Shown in pieces: positions 31,476-40,169 of a stretch of 42,952 nucleotides of DNA (within the stretch, counting starts at the first letter, position 1; the number at the start of each line of letters is the position of its first letter). Under the pieces are notes generated by a model. That model had not been told where the DNA came from. It saw only the letters and a program-made list of their open reading frames with translations, and did no database searches. The stretch is from Bacteroidales bacterium UBA3808 (GTDB lineage: Bacteria > Bacteroidota > Bacteroidia > Bacteroidales > Paludibacteraceae), in the NCBI GenBank assembly GCA_002369075.1, contig DFEG01000026.1, positions 1 to 42,952 of the forward strand, given 5' to 3'. The translations under genes and the position numbers were made by a program.

Positions 31476-32873
31476 ATGCAAAGAACAGTAATCATAGACG
31501 CATTGAAGCGTACTGATTTCGGATCTCAGATCAACGTACGAGGATGGGTTCGCAGCCGTCGCGGGAACAAGAATGTATCGTTCATAGCCCTCAACGACGG
31601 TTCGACAATCAAAAACATCCAGATCGTAGTGGATCTTGAGAAGTTTGATGAGGAGCGTCTCAAACCCGTAACCACCGGCTCCTGTATTTCCGCAACGGGT
31701 ATTCTGGTTGAGAGCCAGGGAGCAGGTCAGGCGGTGGAGATCCAACTGACCGAGCTTGAGGTGTACGGCACCGCCGATCCCGAGAAATATCCGTTGCAGA
31801 AGAAAGGTTTGAGCATGGAGTTCCTGCGCACGATTGCCCATCTCCGTCCGAGAACCAACACTTTCGGAGCCGTCTTCCGCATCCGTCACAACATGGCGAT
31901 GGCGATCCATACCTATTTCCACGAACACGGATACTTCTATTTCCACACGCCGCTGATCACCGCGAGTGACTGCGAGGGCGCCGGCCAGATGTTCCAAGTG
32001 ACGACCAAGAATCTCTATAACCTCAAGTACAACGAGGACGGACAGATAGACTACAGCGACGATTTCTTCGGCAAACAGGCAGCGCTGACGGTGAGCGGAC
32101 AGTTGGAAGGCGAGTTAGGAGCAATGGCACTCGGTAAGATCTATACCTTCGGTCCTACCTTCCGTGCGGAGAACAGCAACACGCCTCGTCACCTGGCAGA
32201 GTTCTGGATGATCGAGCCTGAAGTAGCTTTCATCCAGAAAGACGAACTGATGGACCTTGAGGAGGACTTCATCAAGTACTGCGTGCGCTGGGCACTCGAC
32301 CATTGCATGGACGATTTAGAGTTCCTGAACCAGTTTGTGGACAAGGGTCTGATCGAGCGACTAAAGTCGGTTGTTAACACCGAATTCGTCCGTCTGGAAT
32401 ACACAGAGGGCATTCGCATACTTCAGGAAGCCATCAAGAACGGCAAGAAGTTCGAGTTCCCATGCAACTGGGGCGATGATTTGAGTTCCGAGCATGAGCG
32501 CTATCTGGTAGAGGAGCACTTCAAGAAACCGGTCATCATGACCGATTACCCGAAGGATATAAAGGCGTTCTACATGAAGATCAACGAGGACGGCAAGACC
32601 GTTCAGGGCACGGATGTGCTCTTCCCGCAGATCGGCGAAATCATCGGCGGGTCGGTACGTGAGGAGAGCCTCGAGTTGCTGAACGCAGAGATTGAGCGCC
32701 GTCACATCCCGATGAAGGATATGTGGTGGTATCTGGACACACGCCGTTTCGGCAGCGCGCCTCACGCAGGCTTCGGCTTAGGATTTGAGCGACTGATGCT
32801 CTTCGTAACCGGCATGCAGAACATCCGCGACGTCATACCTTTCCCGCGTACACCCAAAACAGCTGAATTCTAA
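31476..32873 (+). CDS. asnS: Asparaginyl-tRNA synthetase, 465 aa
   Basis: A class IIb synthetase that charges tRNA-Asn. An N-terminal OB-fold anticodon-binding domain (residues 15-100, VRGWVRSRRGNKNVSFIALNDG) is followed by the catalytic domain with motif 2 (FRAENSNTPRHLAEFWMIEPE, near residue 229) and motif 3 (GFGLGFERLMLF near 435). YPKDIKAFYMKINEDG and the Asn-type length support AsnS over AspS. It starts 25 bases after dnaB and ends 41 bases before the TonB-dependent receptor gene. Confidence 0.96.
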   Translation: MQRTVIIDALKRTDFGSQINVRGWVRSRRGNKNVSFIALNDGSTIKNIQIVVDLEKFDEERLKPVTTGSCISATGILVESQGAGQAVEIQLTELEVYGTADPEKYPLQKKGLSMEFLRTIAHLRPRTNTFGAVFRIRHNMAMAIHTYFHEHGYFYFHTPLITASDCEGAGQMFQVTTKNLYNLKYNEDGQIDYSDDFFGKQAALTVSGQLEGELGAMALGKIYTFGPTFRAENSNTPRHLAEFWMIEPEVAFIQKDELMDLEEDFIKYCVRWALDHCMDDLEFLNQFVDKGLIERLKSVVNTEFVRLEYTEGIRILQEAIKNGKKFEFPCNWGDDLSSEHERYLVEEHFKKPVIMTDYPKDIKAFYMKINEDGKTVQGTDVLFPQIGEIIGGSVREESLELLNAEIERRHIPMKDMWWYLDTRRFGSAPHAGFGLGFERLMLFVTGMQNIRDVIPFPRTPKTAEF

Positions 32874-32914
32874 TAATTAAAATATTAACCATAAAAAACA
32901 CTAAAACTATCGTT

Positions 32915-35900
32915 ATGAGAAACAGACTCTTTTCACTGATGTTTGTGTTGGCAGTCTCGCTGACAACCTACGCACAGACATCTCTCAAAGGACGAGTAAT
33001 CGCCGACACCGGTAATCCGTTGGTAGGTGCCAAGGTGACGCTCGCGAACCAGAACATCTCAACAACGACCAATGCAGCCGGAGAGTTCTCCCTACTCTAT
33101 CTGGAAGCAATCGACGAAGAGATACTCATTGAGGCAGACGGCTATGTCGCTGCTCTCGAGTTAGTTAACCTAAAAGAGAATCAGACCAATCAGTTGGAGG
33201 ACATCCAATTGAATCAGGACATCGTGGCGCAGGCGCAAGACGAGATCCTGCTGAACCTGACGGAGGAAGAGATGACGGACGATGAGGGCCGCTCGCAAGC
33301 ACAAGCATCATCCTCTTCGGCTTCAACCGATGTGTTCAATTCCAACACTTCGTTTGCCTGGTCCACGGCGCGTTACCGCAACCGCGGATACCAGTCCAAC
33401 GCGGAGAGTTACTACATCGAGGGTCTGAACTTCAACTCCCAGGAACGCGGTCAGTTCAACTACTCCGCCATGGGCGGTCTGAATGACGCGAGCCGTTACA
33501 AGGAGGTGGTCAACCCGATGGAGGCTACCAACTTCACCTTCGGCGGTCTGGGACAGGCTACTAACTATCTAATGGGCGCAACCCGTTACGCACAGGGATG
33601 GAAAGTAGGCGCAGCCGGTACCAACCGTAACTACAAAGCCCGTGTGAACGCGACCTATTCCTCCGGTCTGATGGACAACGGATGGGCAGTGACGGCACAG
33701 TTGGCATACCGTTTCTCACCGTACATTGACAACAAAGGTATCATCGGTGAAGGTATCAAGTACTACTCGTTAGGTTATTTCCTGACCGCCGAGCGCGTGT
33801 GGGACAACGCCCGCCTGAAACTGATCACTTTCGGTGCTCCGACCGAGCGCGGTCAGAACGCAGCGGTCACTCAAGAGGTATATGACCTGACCGGATCGAA
33901 CAACTACAACCCCTATTGGGGCTACCAAAACGGACAGGTACGCAACTCGCGTATTGTGAAATCCTACGACCCGACCGTCATTGCCGCTTACGAGTACAAG
34001 ATCGACGAGCAGCAGAAGATCAAAGCCGCAGTGGGTTACCACTATTCCTGGTATTCCAACTCTGCGCTCAATTTCTTCAACGCACCAGATCCCCGTCCGG
34101 ACTACTACCGTAATCTGCCTTCATTCATGTGGGATGGACAGATCGCGAACCCGTACAACGAGACTTCCGCTGAACAGTTATACGACAACGCCGGCAATAA
34201 ATACCCGTGGGGTCTGTTTATCGGCGAAGATGTGAACGGAAATGTGATGGGCTCCGGTTTTACCGGTAACGACGGCCACATCGTGGGTCCGTCGGTTAAT
34301 CGGGAGCAATACAACACCCTGGTGGACCTCTGGAAGAAACGCGACAACAAGACGACCCAGATTGATTGGGAGAACATCTATGCCGCCAACTACGCCAACA
34401 ATGTCAAAGATCCGACCTCTGCGGCACGCTACATCTTGGAGCGCCGCCACAACGATATCCAGGAAGCGAACGCATCCTTCAACTACGTCAATACCCAATA
34501 TGACCACCTGAAGATGACGCTCGGCGTGGAGGGTAAGTTCTCGCAGGGTATTCACTACAAGACCATTGACGATCTGCTGGGCGGTAACCAGTGGCTGGAT
34601 GTAGATGCTTTTGCAGACCGTGATATCAAGGAGTTGGCATCCAACAGCGGTTTCACGCAGGAGGATATTGACAATGTCCGCAAGAACGAAGTCCGCGACA
34701 ACTACAACGAGGTGGTGAAAGCCGACGGTCGCCGTTTCGGATACGACTACCGTATCAATATGGGTAACATGAAAGCATGGTTCCAGAACGAGTGGACCTT
34801 CAACGAGGTGGACGTCAACTACGCCCTCGCACTCAACTACTCCTCCATGCAGCGTACCACCAACATGTTCAACGGCCGCGCGTGGTATCTGACGACGCTG
34901 GCCCAGCAGGCAGACGCCCAGAAAGGAACGGACACCCATTGGAAATACCTGGGTTACAACGCCACTAACGAAATAGCCAATGGCCGTTTGATGAACGCAG
35001 GTAACAAACTCGCAGGCGATGCGCACCACTTCCTTGATCCGGCTTTCAAATTAGGTCTGAACTACAAGATCAACGGCCGTAACCACTTGAAACTCAATGC
35101 ACTGGCTGAGACGCGCGCACCATACGCACGCGATGCGTATATCTCTCAACGCGTACACGACCGCGTGGTGGAGAACATCTACACCCACGATCACGCCAAG
35201 AGTCTGCGCGATTTCTATGCCGCCAGTGAGAAAATTCTCTCCGCGGATCTCACGTATGAGTTCAACTACTCGATTGTACGTGGTCGCGTGACCGGTTTCT
35301 TCACCCAATCGTGGGACGGAACGGAGCTCAACGGCTACTACGATGACGAGGCACGCACCTTCGTTAACCAGGCTATGACCGGTATCGACAAGCGCTACAT
35401 GGGTATCGAGGCAGCGGCTGCAGTCAAGTTAGGCACCTATTTCACTCTCACCGGCGTGACCTCCGTTGGCGACTACCGTTATACGAGCGACGCCATCGCC
35501 GTTACCTCGGCAGAAAACGGTATGCCGCTGACTCAGGATATGTCCGACAAATCGCTCATCCTCGAGACCACCGACAAGGTACTCCTCAAGGGCGTACGCC
35601 TCTCGACAGGTCCGCAAGTCAATGCCAGCCTCAAACTCTCCTTCTTCCACCCCAAGATGTGGTTCGCCGACGTGACTGTGAGCTACCATGACTGGAACTT
35701 CCTCTCTGTTGCTCCGAGCCGTAGGATGCAGGGCTTGTACACCGGTGTACGTCTCGATGGTACAGCTGTCAACGGATGGTTTGGGGATGAGAACGCCAAC
35801 GCCATACAGACAACCGACGGAAAGGCATTGCAAGTGGAGATGGACGCAAACAACAACCCCGTTTACGGAAATGCAGTGCTCGACGCCAACGGCGTGCCGG

Positions 35901-36232
35901 TACTCAAATATCCGTTCAATACGATGGTGGAGCAGGAGTCGCTCGTGGCTACCAACCCGCTTAACCGTTTCCTCATTGATGCTTCAGTCGGCAAACTGAT
36001 CTACCTGCCGAACCGTCAGTCCGTTTCCATCAACCTCTCGGTTACCAACCTGACGAACAACACGCACTTCAAGACCGGCGGCTATCAGCAAGCCCGTCTG
36101 CCACGTGCCGTACGTCAGGGAGAGAAAGACTACCAGAACTCGGTCATCACCGCCAACGCCTGGAAATACCCGTCTAAGTATTACTACGCATGGGGTGTCA
36201 ACTTCTTCCTTACTGTAACCTATAAATTCTAA
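32915..36232 (+). CDS. TonB-dependent receptor with carboxypeptidase-like N-terminal domain and compact plug, 1105 aa
   Basis: An outer-membrane active transporter. A signal peptide (MRNRLFSLMFVLAVSLTTYA) is followed by a carboxypeptidase-regulatory-like beta domain (about 24-95, LKGRVIADTGNPLVGAKVTL). An acidic Gln/Ser-rich linker (110-145) leads to a short plug-like segment (about 145-210: ARYRNRGYQSNAESYYIEG, then MGGLNDASRYKEVV). A 22-strand-type barrel follows, with many aromatic strand ends and an outer-membrane C-terminus (FFLTVTYKF). The SusC-type plug signature is absent, so this is the non-SusC type common in Bacteroidales. The substrate is unknown. The next gene, a DUF5689-like lipoprotein, starts five bases later. 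Confidence 0.88.
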   Translation: MRNRLFSLMFVLAVSLTTYAQTSLKGRVIADTGNPLVGAKVTLANQNISTTTNAAGEFSLLYLEAIDEEILIEADGYVAALELVNLKENQTNQLEDIQLNQDIVAQAQDEILLNLTEEEMTDDEGRSQAQASSSSASTDVFNSNTSFAWSTARYRNRGYQSNAESYYIEGLNFNSQERGQFNYSAMGGLNDASRYKEVVNPMEATNFTFGGLGQATNYLMGATRYAQGWKVGAAGTNRNYKARVNATYSSGLMDNGWAVTAQLAYRFSPYIDNKGIIGEGIKYYSLGYFLTAERVWDNARLKLITFGAPTERGQNAAVTQEVYDLTGSNNYNPYWGYQNGQVRNSRIVKSYDPTVIAAYEYKIDEQQKIKAAVGYHYSWYSNSALNFFNAPDPRPDYYRNLPSFMWDGQIANPYNETSAEQLYDNAGNKYPWGLFIGEDVNGNVMGSGFTGNDGHIVGPSVNREQYNTLVDLWKKRDNKTTQIDWENIYAANYANNVKDPTSAARYILERRHNDIQEANASFNYVNTQYDHLKMTLGVEGKFSQGIHYKTIDDLLGGNQWLDVDAFADRDIKELASNSGFTQEDIDNVRKNEVRDNYNEVVKADGRRFGYDYRINMGNMKAWFQNEWTFNEVDVNYALALNYSSMQRTTNMFNGRAWYLTTLAQQADAQKGTDTHWKYLGYNATNEIANGRLMNAGNKLAGDAHHFLDPAFKLGLNYKINGRNHLKLNALAETRAPYARDAYISQRVHDRVVENIYTHDHAKSLRDFYAASEKILSADLTYEFNYSIVRGRVTGFFTQSWDGTELNGYYDDEARTFVNQAMTGIDKRYMGIEAAAAVKLGTYFTLTGVTSVGDYRYTSDAIAVTSAENGMPLTQDMSDKSLILETTDKVLLKGVRLSTGPQVNASLKLSFFHPKMWFADVTVSYHDWNFLSVAPSRRMQGLYTGVRLDGTAVNGWFGDENANAIQTTDGKALQVEMDANNNPVYGNAVLDANGVPVLKYPFNTMVEQESLVATNPLNRFLIDASVGKLIYLPNRQSVSINLSVTNLTNNTHFKTGGYQQARLPRAVRQGEKDYQNSVITANAWKYPSKYYYAWGVNFFLTVTYKF

Positions 36233-36237
36233 GCAAT

Positions 36238-37458
36238 ATGAAGATTTCTAAATATATATCGTGCATCGCACTTTGTACCTTGATACTTGGTTTGGCTTCA
36301 TGCGAGCCTAAGGGTCTGACAGAAAAAGATGTGTTCGCACCGACGGACAATGCTTCCTTGGATGCTATACTCAAGGCTGAGAACCCCGACGGACAGTATA
36401 AGATCTATAATTTCAACTCGCTGTTAAACGCTCCCTTCATGAGTGAGACAGGTAATTTCAAGAGCGACTCCTGCCTGTATCGTACGCGCTCGAAATACGG
36501 TTCCTATGAGCTCTTCTCGATTGATACCCTTCCTGTCAACGGCCCCGGGATCTATATCCGTGGACGCATTGCTACCGACGATTACGGAGGTAATTTCTAC
36601 AAGTCTCTCGTAATCCAGCAGGTCAATGACTGGGAGAACGGGGGAGCCGCCATCGAACAGCAGTGTCTCCGTATATCCGTTGATATGGGTTCTGCCAACG
36701 GTATGTATCCGCAGGGGCAGGAGATCCTCATCCGTTGTAACGGATTGGCTATCGGACGCTATGCCAACCAACCGCAGCTCTGTATCCCGACCTATAACAA
36801 CAATATCTTCGCCGGCTCATATACGGAGAAAACAGGTTGGGCACCCGGACGAATTCCGGCTGCCGAGTTCCGCAATGCTACTCGTCTCATCGGCACACCG
36901 GATAAGAGCAAGCTCGTCTATGAGACCTTGACGCTGGCAGATATGCAGACTAAGTATACCTCCAAATACAATGATATCGTGGGTGCCAGGAAGGTTGATG
37001 GACGCTTGGTGAAAATTACGGATGTGCATTTCTCCGGCGAATATAATGACCTCAAAAAAGGAATCACCCCTTGCAACCATTACAAAGCCGACACGACAGA
37101 TAATGGCAACCCCGAGTTGGACGAGAACGCCTGCACGTTCGGTCCCACAACCGGAAATGTAGGGCACCCGCAATCGCGTTATGTCAAGGATGCTTCCAAC
37201 ACCCACAAGGCACTCGTCAGCTCCTCCGAGTATGCACGGTATGCCTATTTCTACCTGCCGGCTGCCAAGTATGTCGGTTCCATTACCGGCATCTTGGGCT
37301 ATTATATGGATAATGGCAACTTCGCTCCTGACGAGACCAAGTGGTCTGTCACGCCTTGCAACATAGGTGATATACTTCCGGAGTGCCAAAAGCAGGATGC
37401 CAACCCGAGATGGATTCCCACGGAGTGGAAAGCAGGTACTCCACAACCCGAAGAATAA
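36238..37458 (+). CDS. DUF5689-like outer-membrane lipoprotein, 406 aa
   Basis: A lipoprotein signal with lipobox LASC (Cys near residue 22) targets it to a membrane, probably the outer one. The segment GIYIRGRIATDDYGGNFYKSL (about residues 101-121) and the following LVIQQ and ISVDMGSANGM match what I remember of DUF5689, an OB-like binding domain found in Bacteroidetes surface proteins. The C-terminal part (about 240-400) has no recognised domain. It is almost fused to the TonB receptor gene (five-base gap), which suggests the two form a receptor-lipoprotein pair in the manner of SusC/SusD; the ligand cannot be inferred. Confidence 0.78.
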   Translation: MKISKYISCIALCTLILGLASCEPKGLTEKDVFAPTDNASLDAILKAENPDGQYKIYNFNSLLNAPFMSETGNFKSDSCLYRTRSKYGSYELFSIDTLPVNGPGIYIRGRIATDDYGGNFYKSLVIQQVNDWENGGAAIEQQCLRISVDMGSANGMYPQGQEILIRCNGLAIGRYANQPQLCIPTYNNNIFAGSYTEKTGWAPGRIPAAEFRNATRLIGTPDKSKLVYETLTLADMQTKYTSKYNDIVGARKVDGRLVKITDVHFSGEYNDLKKGITPCNHYKADTTDNGNPELDENACTFGPTTGNVGHPQSRYVKDASNTHKALVSSSEYARYAYFYLPAAKYVGSITGILGYYMDNGNFAPDETKWSVTPCNIGDILPECQKQDANPRWIPTEWKAGTPQPEE

Positions 37459-37462
37459 TCGC

Positions 37463-37972
37463 ATGAACTGGCTGGATGTACTATTGATTCTTCCGCTGGT
37501 AGTTGGACTTGTCAGAGGTCTGATGCGCGGACTGATCTCCGAGATTATCGCCATTGTGGTGGTGATTCTCGGGGTGGTCGGCGCAAAACTTTGGGCACCA
37601 CCTTTCTCCGCTTTTCTAATCAAGCAGTTTGCGTGGCCACAAGGCGTGTGCGACGTAGTGGCATATACCCTGCTCTTTCTGGCAGCGGCTATCGTGCTGT
37701 CCGTACTTGCAAGACTGCTGACCAAGTTCATGCGCGCAATCCATTTGGGATGGGCGAACCGGCTTGCCGGAGGAGTGTTCGGAATTGCCAAATACGGTAT
37801 TCTGGTGCTTATCGCCGTCTTTGTGATGGATCGCACGAACCAATCGTTCCATTACCTGGATGACGCGCCGGTTGTCAAGACCTCCGTCGTCTATCCCAAA
37901 ATGGTGAAAGTAACGAACGCACTTATAGCTTACAAGGACACGAATGACTTACTATCTTTCACTCGGCAGTAA
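37463..37972 (+). CDS. cvpA: CvpA-family membrane protein, 169 aa
   Basis: CvpA-type proteins are four-helix inner-membrane proteins linked in other bacteria to colicin V production and envelope stress. MNWLDVLLILPLVVGLVRGL starts the protein with the family pattern (DxxLL, G-rich helix), followed by three more hydrophobic segments (near residues 22-40, 58-80 and 100-122). The start at 37463, four bases after the lipoprotein stop, is preferred over a longer frame that overlaps it. The end overlaps folK by 29 bases. Confidence 0.87.
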   Translation: MNWLDVLLILPLVVGLVRGLMRGLISEIIAIVVVILGVVGAKLWAPPFSAFLIKQFAWPQGVCDVVAYTLLFLAAAIVLSVLARLLTKFMRAIHLGWANRLAGGVFGIAKYGILVLIAVFVMDRTNQSFHYLDDAPVVKTSVVYPKMVKVTNALIAYKDTNDLLSFTRQ

Positions 37973-38372
37973 CCTTGGTGACCGTGAGCAGACGCTCCGC
38001 AGGGCGTTAGAACTCATTGAGCAGCAGGTGGGACACATCACTCGCTGCTCAAAATTTTACTACTCCGCCCCGTTGGGATTTGAAAGCATGCATGAGTTCT
38101 GCAACCTTTGTTGCTGCGTTCAGTCTGGTTTTAATCCTCTCTCAGTCTTAAAACTTACAGCAGAGGTTGAGCAGACCTTAGGCAGACGTTGCAAATCCGT
38201 AAACGGGATCTATCACGACCGTCCGATAGATATAGACATCATCCGCGCGTTTGATGAAGACGGCAAAGAAATAGTGAGCACCGATCCGGTACTCACTATA
38301 CCCCACCCGCGATGGGAAGAACGTGACTTCGTCACCGTTCCATTACGCGAAATAATGCCCGAAAACACCTGA
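37944..38372 (+). CDS. folK: 2-amino-4-hydroxy-6-hydroxymethyldihydropteridine pyrophosphokinase (HPPK), 142 aa
   Basis: FolK transfers pyrophosphate from ATP to 6-hydroxymethyl-dihydropterin in folate synthesis. The sequence shows LSLGSNLGDRE at the N-terminus, KFYYSAPLGFESMHEFCN near residue 37, LGRRCKSVNG, the metal-binding RPIDIDII near 93 and IPHPRWEERDFVTVPL near 118, all standard. The length is slightly short but complete. It is the last gene of the plus-strand run before the tRNA. Confidence 0.95.
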   Translation: MTYYLSLGSNLGDREQTLRRALELIEQQVGHITRCSKFYYSAPLGFESMHEFCNLCCCVQSGFNPLSVLKLTAEVEQTLGRRCKSVNGIYHDRPIDIDIIRAFDEDGKEIVSTDPVLTIPHPRWEERDFVTVPLREIMPENT

Positions 38373-38428
38373 TTATCCATAATTATAGCCAAATATGCAG
38401 CTTTGCTTTCATTTTTTTTCTGAAAACC

Positions 38429-38459
38429 TTGCATATTTCAAAAAAAAGTAGTACCTTTG
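38429..38459 (+). promoter_or_regulatory. Promoter of tRNA-Ser
   Basis: TTGCATATTTCA (38429-38440) lies 23 bases ahead of TACCTTTG (38452-38459); the tRNA begins about 38 bases later. Confidence 0.87.
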
Positions 38460-38497
38460 CACCCGCTTTTGAAAGAAAGTCTCGCCGTAACTGACGA

Positions 38498-38586
38498 GGA
38501 GAGTTGTCTGAGTGGTCGAAAGAGCCGCACTCGAAATGCGGTATACGCATTACGTCGTATCGGGGGTTCGAATCCCTCACTCTCCG
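38498..38586 (+). tRNA. tRNA-Ser(CGA)
   Basis: Acceptor arms GGAGAGT and ACTCTCC with discriminator G, anticodon stem CCGCA/TGCGG around loop CTCGAAA (anticodon CGA, codon UCG), a long variable arm typical of serine tRNA (TATACGCATTACGTCGTAT), and a T arm with GGTTCGAATCC. CCA is not encoded. Confidence 0.96.
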
Positions 38587-38595
38587 CTTAAAAAG

Positions 38596-38632
38596 ATTAG
38601 GGGCATCCCAATGGGACGCTCCTAATTCTTTT
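38596..38632 (+). terminator. Terminator of tRNA-Ser
   Basis: Stem ATTAGG/CCTAAT with an inner TCCC-AAT-GGGA hairpin, followed by TTCTTTT. Confidence 0.82.
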
Positions 38633-38717
38633 CAGAGAAGTCTGAGAGCCTTCTCACACCCCTTCTCGGAGGGTTCTTATCTCGCTTCGCTCGAACGATT
38701 ATTGCCTACGGCAATTT

Positions 38718-38769
38718 TCGAATCCCTTTAACAAGGTGTCCTCGAATCCCTCGAATCTTTCACTCTCTG
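38718..38769 (+). repeat. Degenerate copies of the tRNA-Ser 3' end
   Basis: TCGAATCCCT occurs at 38718 and 38742, and TCGAATCTTTCACTCTCTG at 38751-38769 matches the last 19 bases of the tRNA at 16 positions. This resembles attachment-site remnants left by integration at the tRNA. Confidence 0.6.
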
Positions 38770-39056
38770 TCAGTACCCTGAATTCCTCACTCACAATCCG
38801 ATTCTAAACAACATAAAACCCAACCTATTTGTCGGAGTTAATTTGAAGGTACGCCATAGAAATGAAGAATTATACCTATACAATGTATCAGATTGTGAGC
38901 TACTCATAATGAATCTTGATAAGCAAAAGGCGTAGCATATTTCCGGTTTTTTCCATGTGAAGAAAAACGGGTAAAAATCGGGTGAAACCGATGAAAATAG
39001 CCGTTTCATATATTTAATTATTTTTGATACCTATCCTTATATAGAGCAGAACTATT

Positions 39057-40154
39057 CTAATAATTATTTACAAGTAGTTCGAATGTAAGACGTTTCTTTG
39101 TTCTGAAATAGCGCGAAGATAATAATTCACCGCAGTAGATTAACCTTTTTTTATATAAGTTGATATATTCTATCACAGCAAGCATCTCTGAATTATTTTC
39201 TCCGATGTCAAAACGTATGGATGTTAGACCTTGTTCTTTTGCCATATATATAACATGGATAATAATATTTGCTGTTTGACCCACGTATTCTTCGGGGTCT
39301 TTAATTGCCAGATGCCGAATCACGGCATATTTTCCATCGTTAGAAAGCCATTCTCCGTGAATATGGTCATAATCCTGTAAAGCATTGCAACTTACTACCA
39401 CATAACCTTCTACACGATCGTTTATTTCCATAAGATAGGCTTCTGCGCGTTCAATGTCTTCCTGAATATGGTTCAGCCCTCTTTCGTGTATTTTGATTTT
39501 GGAATTGGAAATAATCTTCTCAATTACCGGAATATCCTCCTTTGTAGCATGACGGAATACAAAATAAAAGAGCCCTCTCTTAATATAATCTGCCTTACAC
39601 TCGTTTTGCAAAAAAGACTTGTTTCTCAGATATTCGTCGTAATTGTCTGCCCCATAATACGTGTTAAAATGGATATTTGTTATTTTTGCTTTTACGACCG
39701 CTTCTTTAAGCTCCTTACTTAACATGATAGTTTTTGAGCCTTTGATGGCAAAAAGATGCATGTTTATAGGATAAGGAGAGAAGCATGTGATTTCCTCGGG
39801 GCTATTATAAGAAAGATTATTGTTCAAGAACTTTCCATATTCCGGCAAATCATGAAACACATAATACTGTGAATCTATTCCTTCAATAGATATGGGTGCA
39901 AGATATTGGTTTATATCCCGCACATAATCGGAAAGCACAGCCTTAAACTTGTCAGAAATAAAAATCAATCCACACTTAAAATACGCAATGATATCTTTCA
40001 CTCGCTTTCCATGATCGATAACAAATGGTTGCCGGAAATAAGGCAAATACTCCTCAGTAACCCATTTGTTCATTGCCTCCAGAGGTAATTCACACTCCTT
40101 AGCTCGCAGTTTTAAGCTTTGGTAGTTCTCCATTAAAGTATGAAAGGCTTCCAT
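39057..40154 (-). CDS. Two-domain protein, N-terminal domain of unclear type (immunity-like?) and C-terminal GNAT acetyltransferase, 365 aa
   Basis: Residues from about 205 to 350 resemble a GNAT acyl-CoA transferase: RHATKEDIPVIEKII at the start, VEGYVVVSCNAL as the central strand, then YAVIRHLAIKDPEEYVGQTANIIIHVIYMAKEQG as the acyl-CoA loop and helix. The loop lacks a clear Q/RxxGxG/A. SIRFDIGENNSEM follows. Residues 50-200 contain a segment (CGLIFISDKFKAVLSDY, then QYYVFHDLP) that reminds me of Imm43/DUF1629-type immunity proteins; this is weak and from memory. Base and codon use is clearly AT-richer than the housekeeping genes, suggesting acquisition. It lies 15 bases after the lipoprotein gene, in one unit. 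Confidence 0.6.
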   Translation of the reverse strand: MEAFHTLMENYQSLKLRAKECELPLEAMNKWVTEEYLPYFRQPFVIDHGKRVKDIIAYFKCGLIFISDKFKAVLSDYVRDINQYLAPISIEGIDSQYYVFHDLPEYGKFLNNNLSYNSPEEITCFSPYPINMHLFAIKGSKTIMLSKELKEAVVKAKITNIHFNTYYGADNYDEYLRNKSFLQNECKADYIKRGLFYFVFRHATKEDIPVIEKIISNSKIKIHERGLNHIQEDIERAEAYLMEINDRVEGYVVVSCNALQDYDHIHGEWLSNDGKYAVIRHLAIKDPEEYVGQTANIIIHVIYMAKEQGLTSIRFDIGENNSEMLAVIEYINLYKKRLIYCGELLSSRYFRTKKRLTFELLVNNY

Positions 40155-40169
40155 ATCGTAATTAAATTT

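Larger units (their letters stand above)
38587..39056. other. Region between tRNA-Ser and the GNAT gene
   Basis: It holds the tRNA terminator, a TTGCC/GGCAA hairpin (38702-38714), three partial copies of the tRNA 3' end and an open plus-strand stretch without a start codon (about 38741-38935, ending LIMNLDKQKA). That stretch looks like a gene fragment but I cannot identify it. A 72-codon minus-strand frame at 38791-39009 begins MKRLF but has no signal or family features. Confidence 0.55.

Noticed and set aside
38383..38580. A 65-codon minus-strand frame (MRDSNPRYDV) across the tRNA
   Set aside because: It is the complement of tRNA-Ser, a well-known source of false gene calls.
38791..39009. 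Small gene starting MKRLF downstream of the GNAT gene
   Set aside because: The first five codons copy the start of the lipoprotein gene at 41294, but no signal peptide or other protein-like pattern follows. It may be a remnant.
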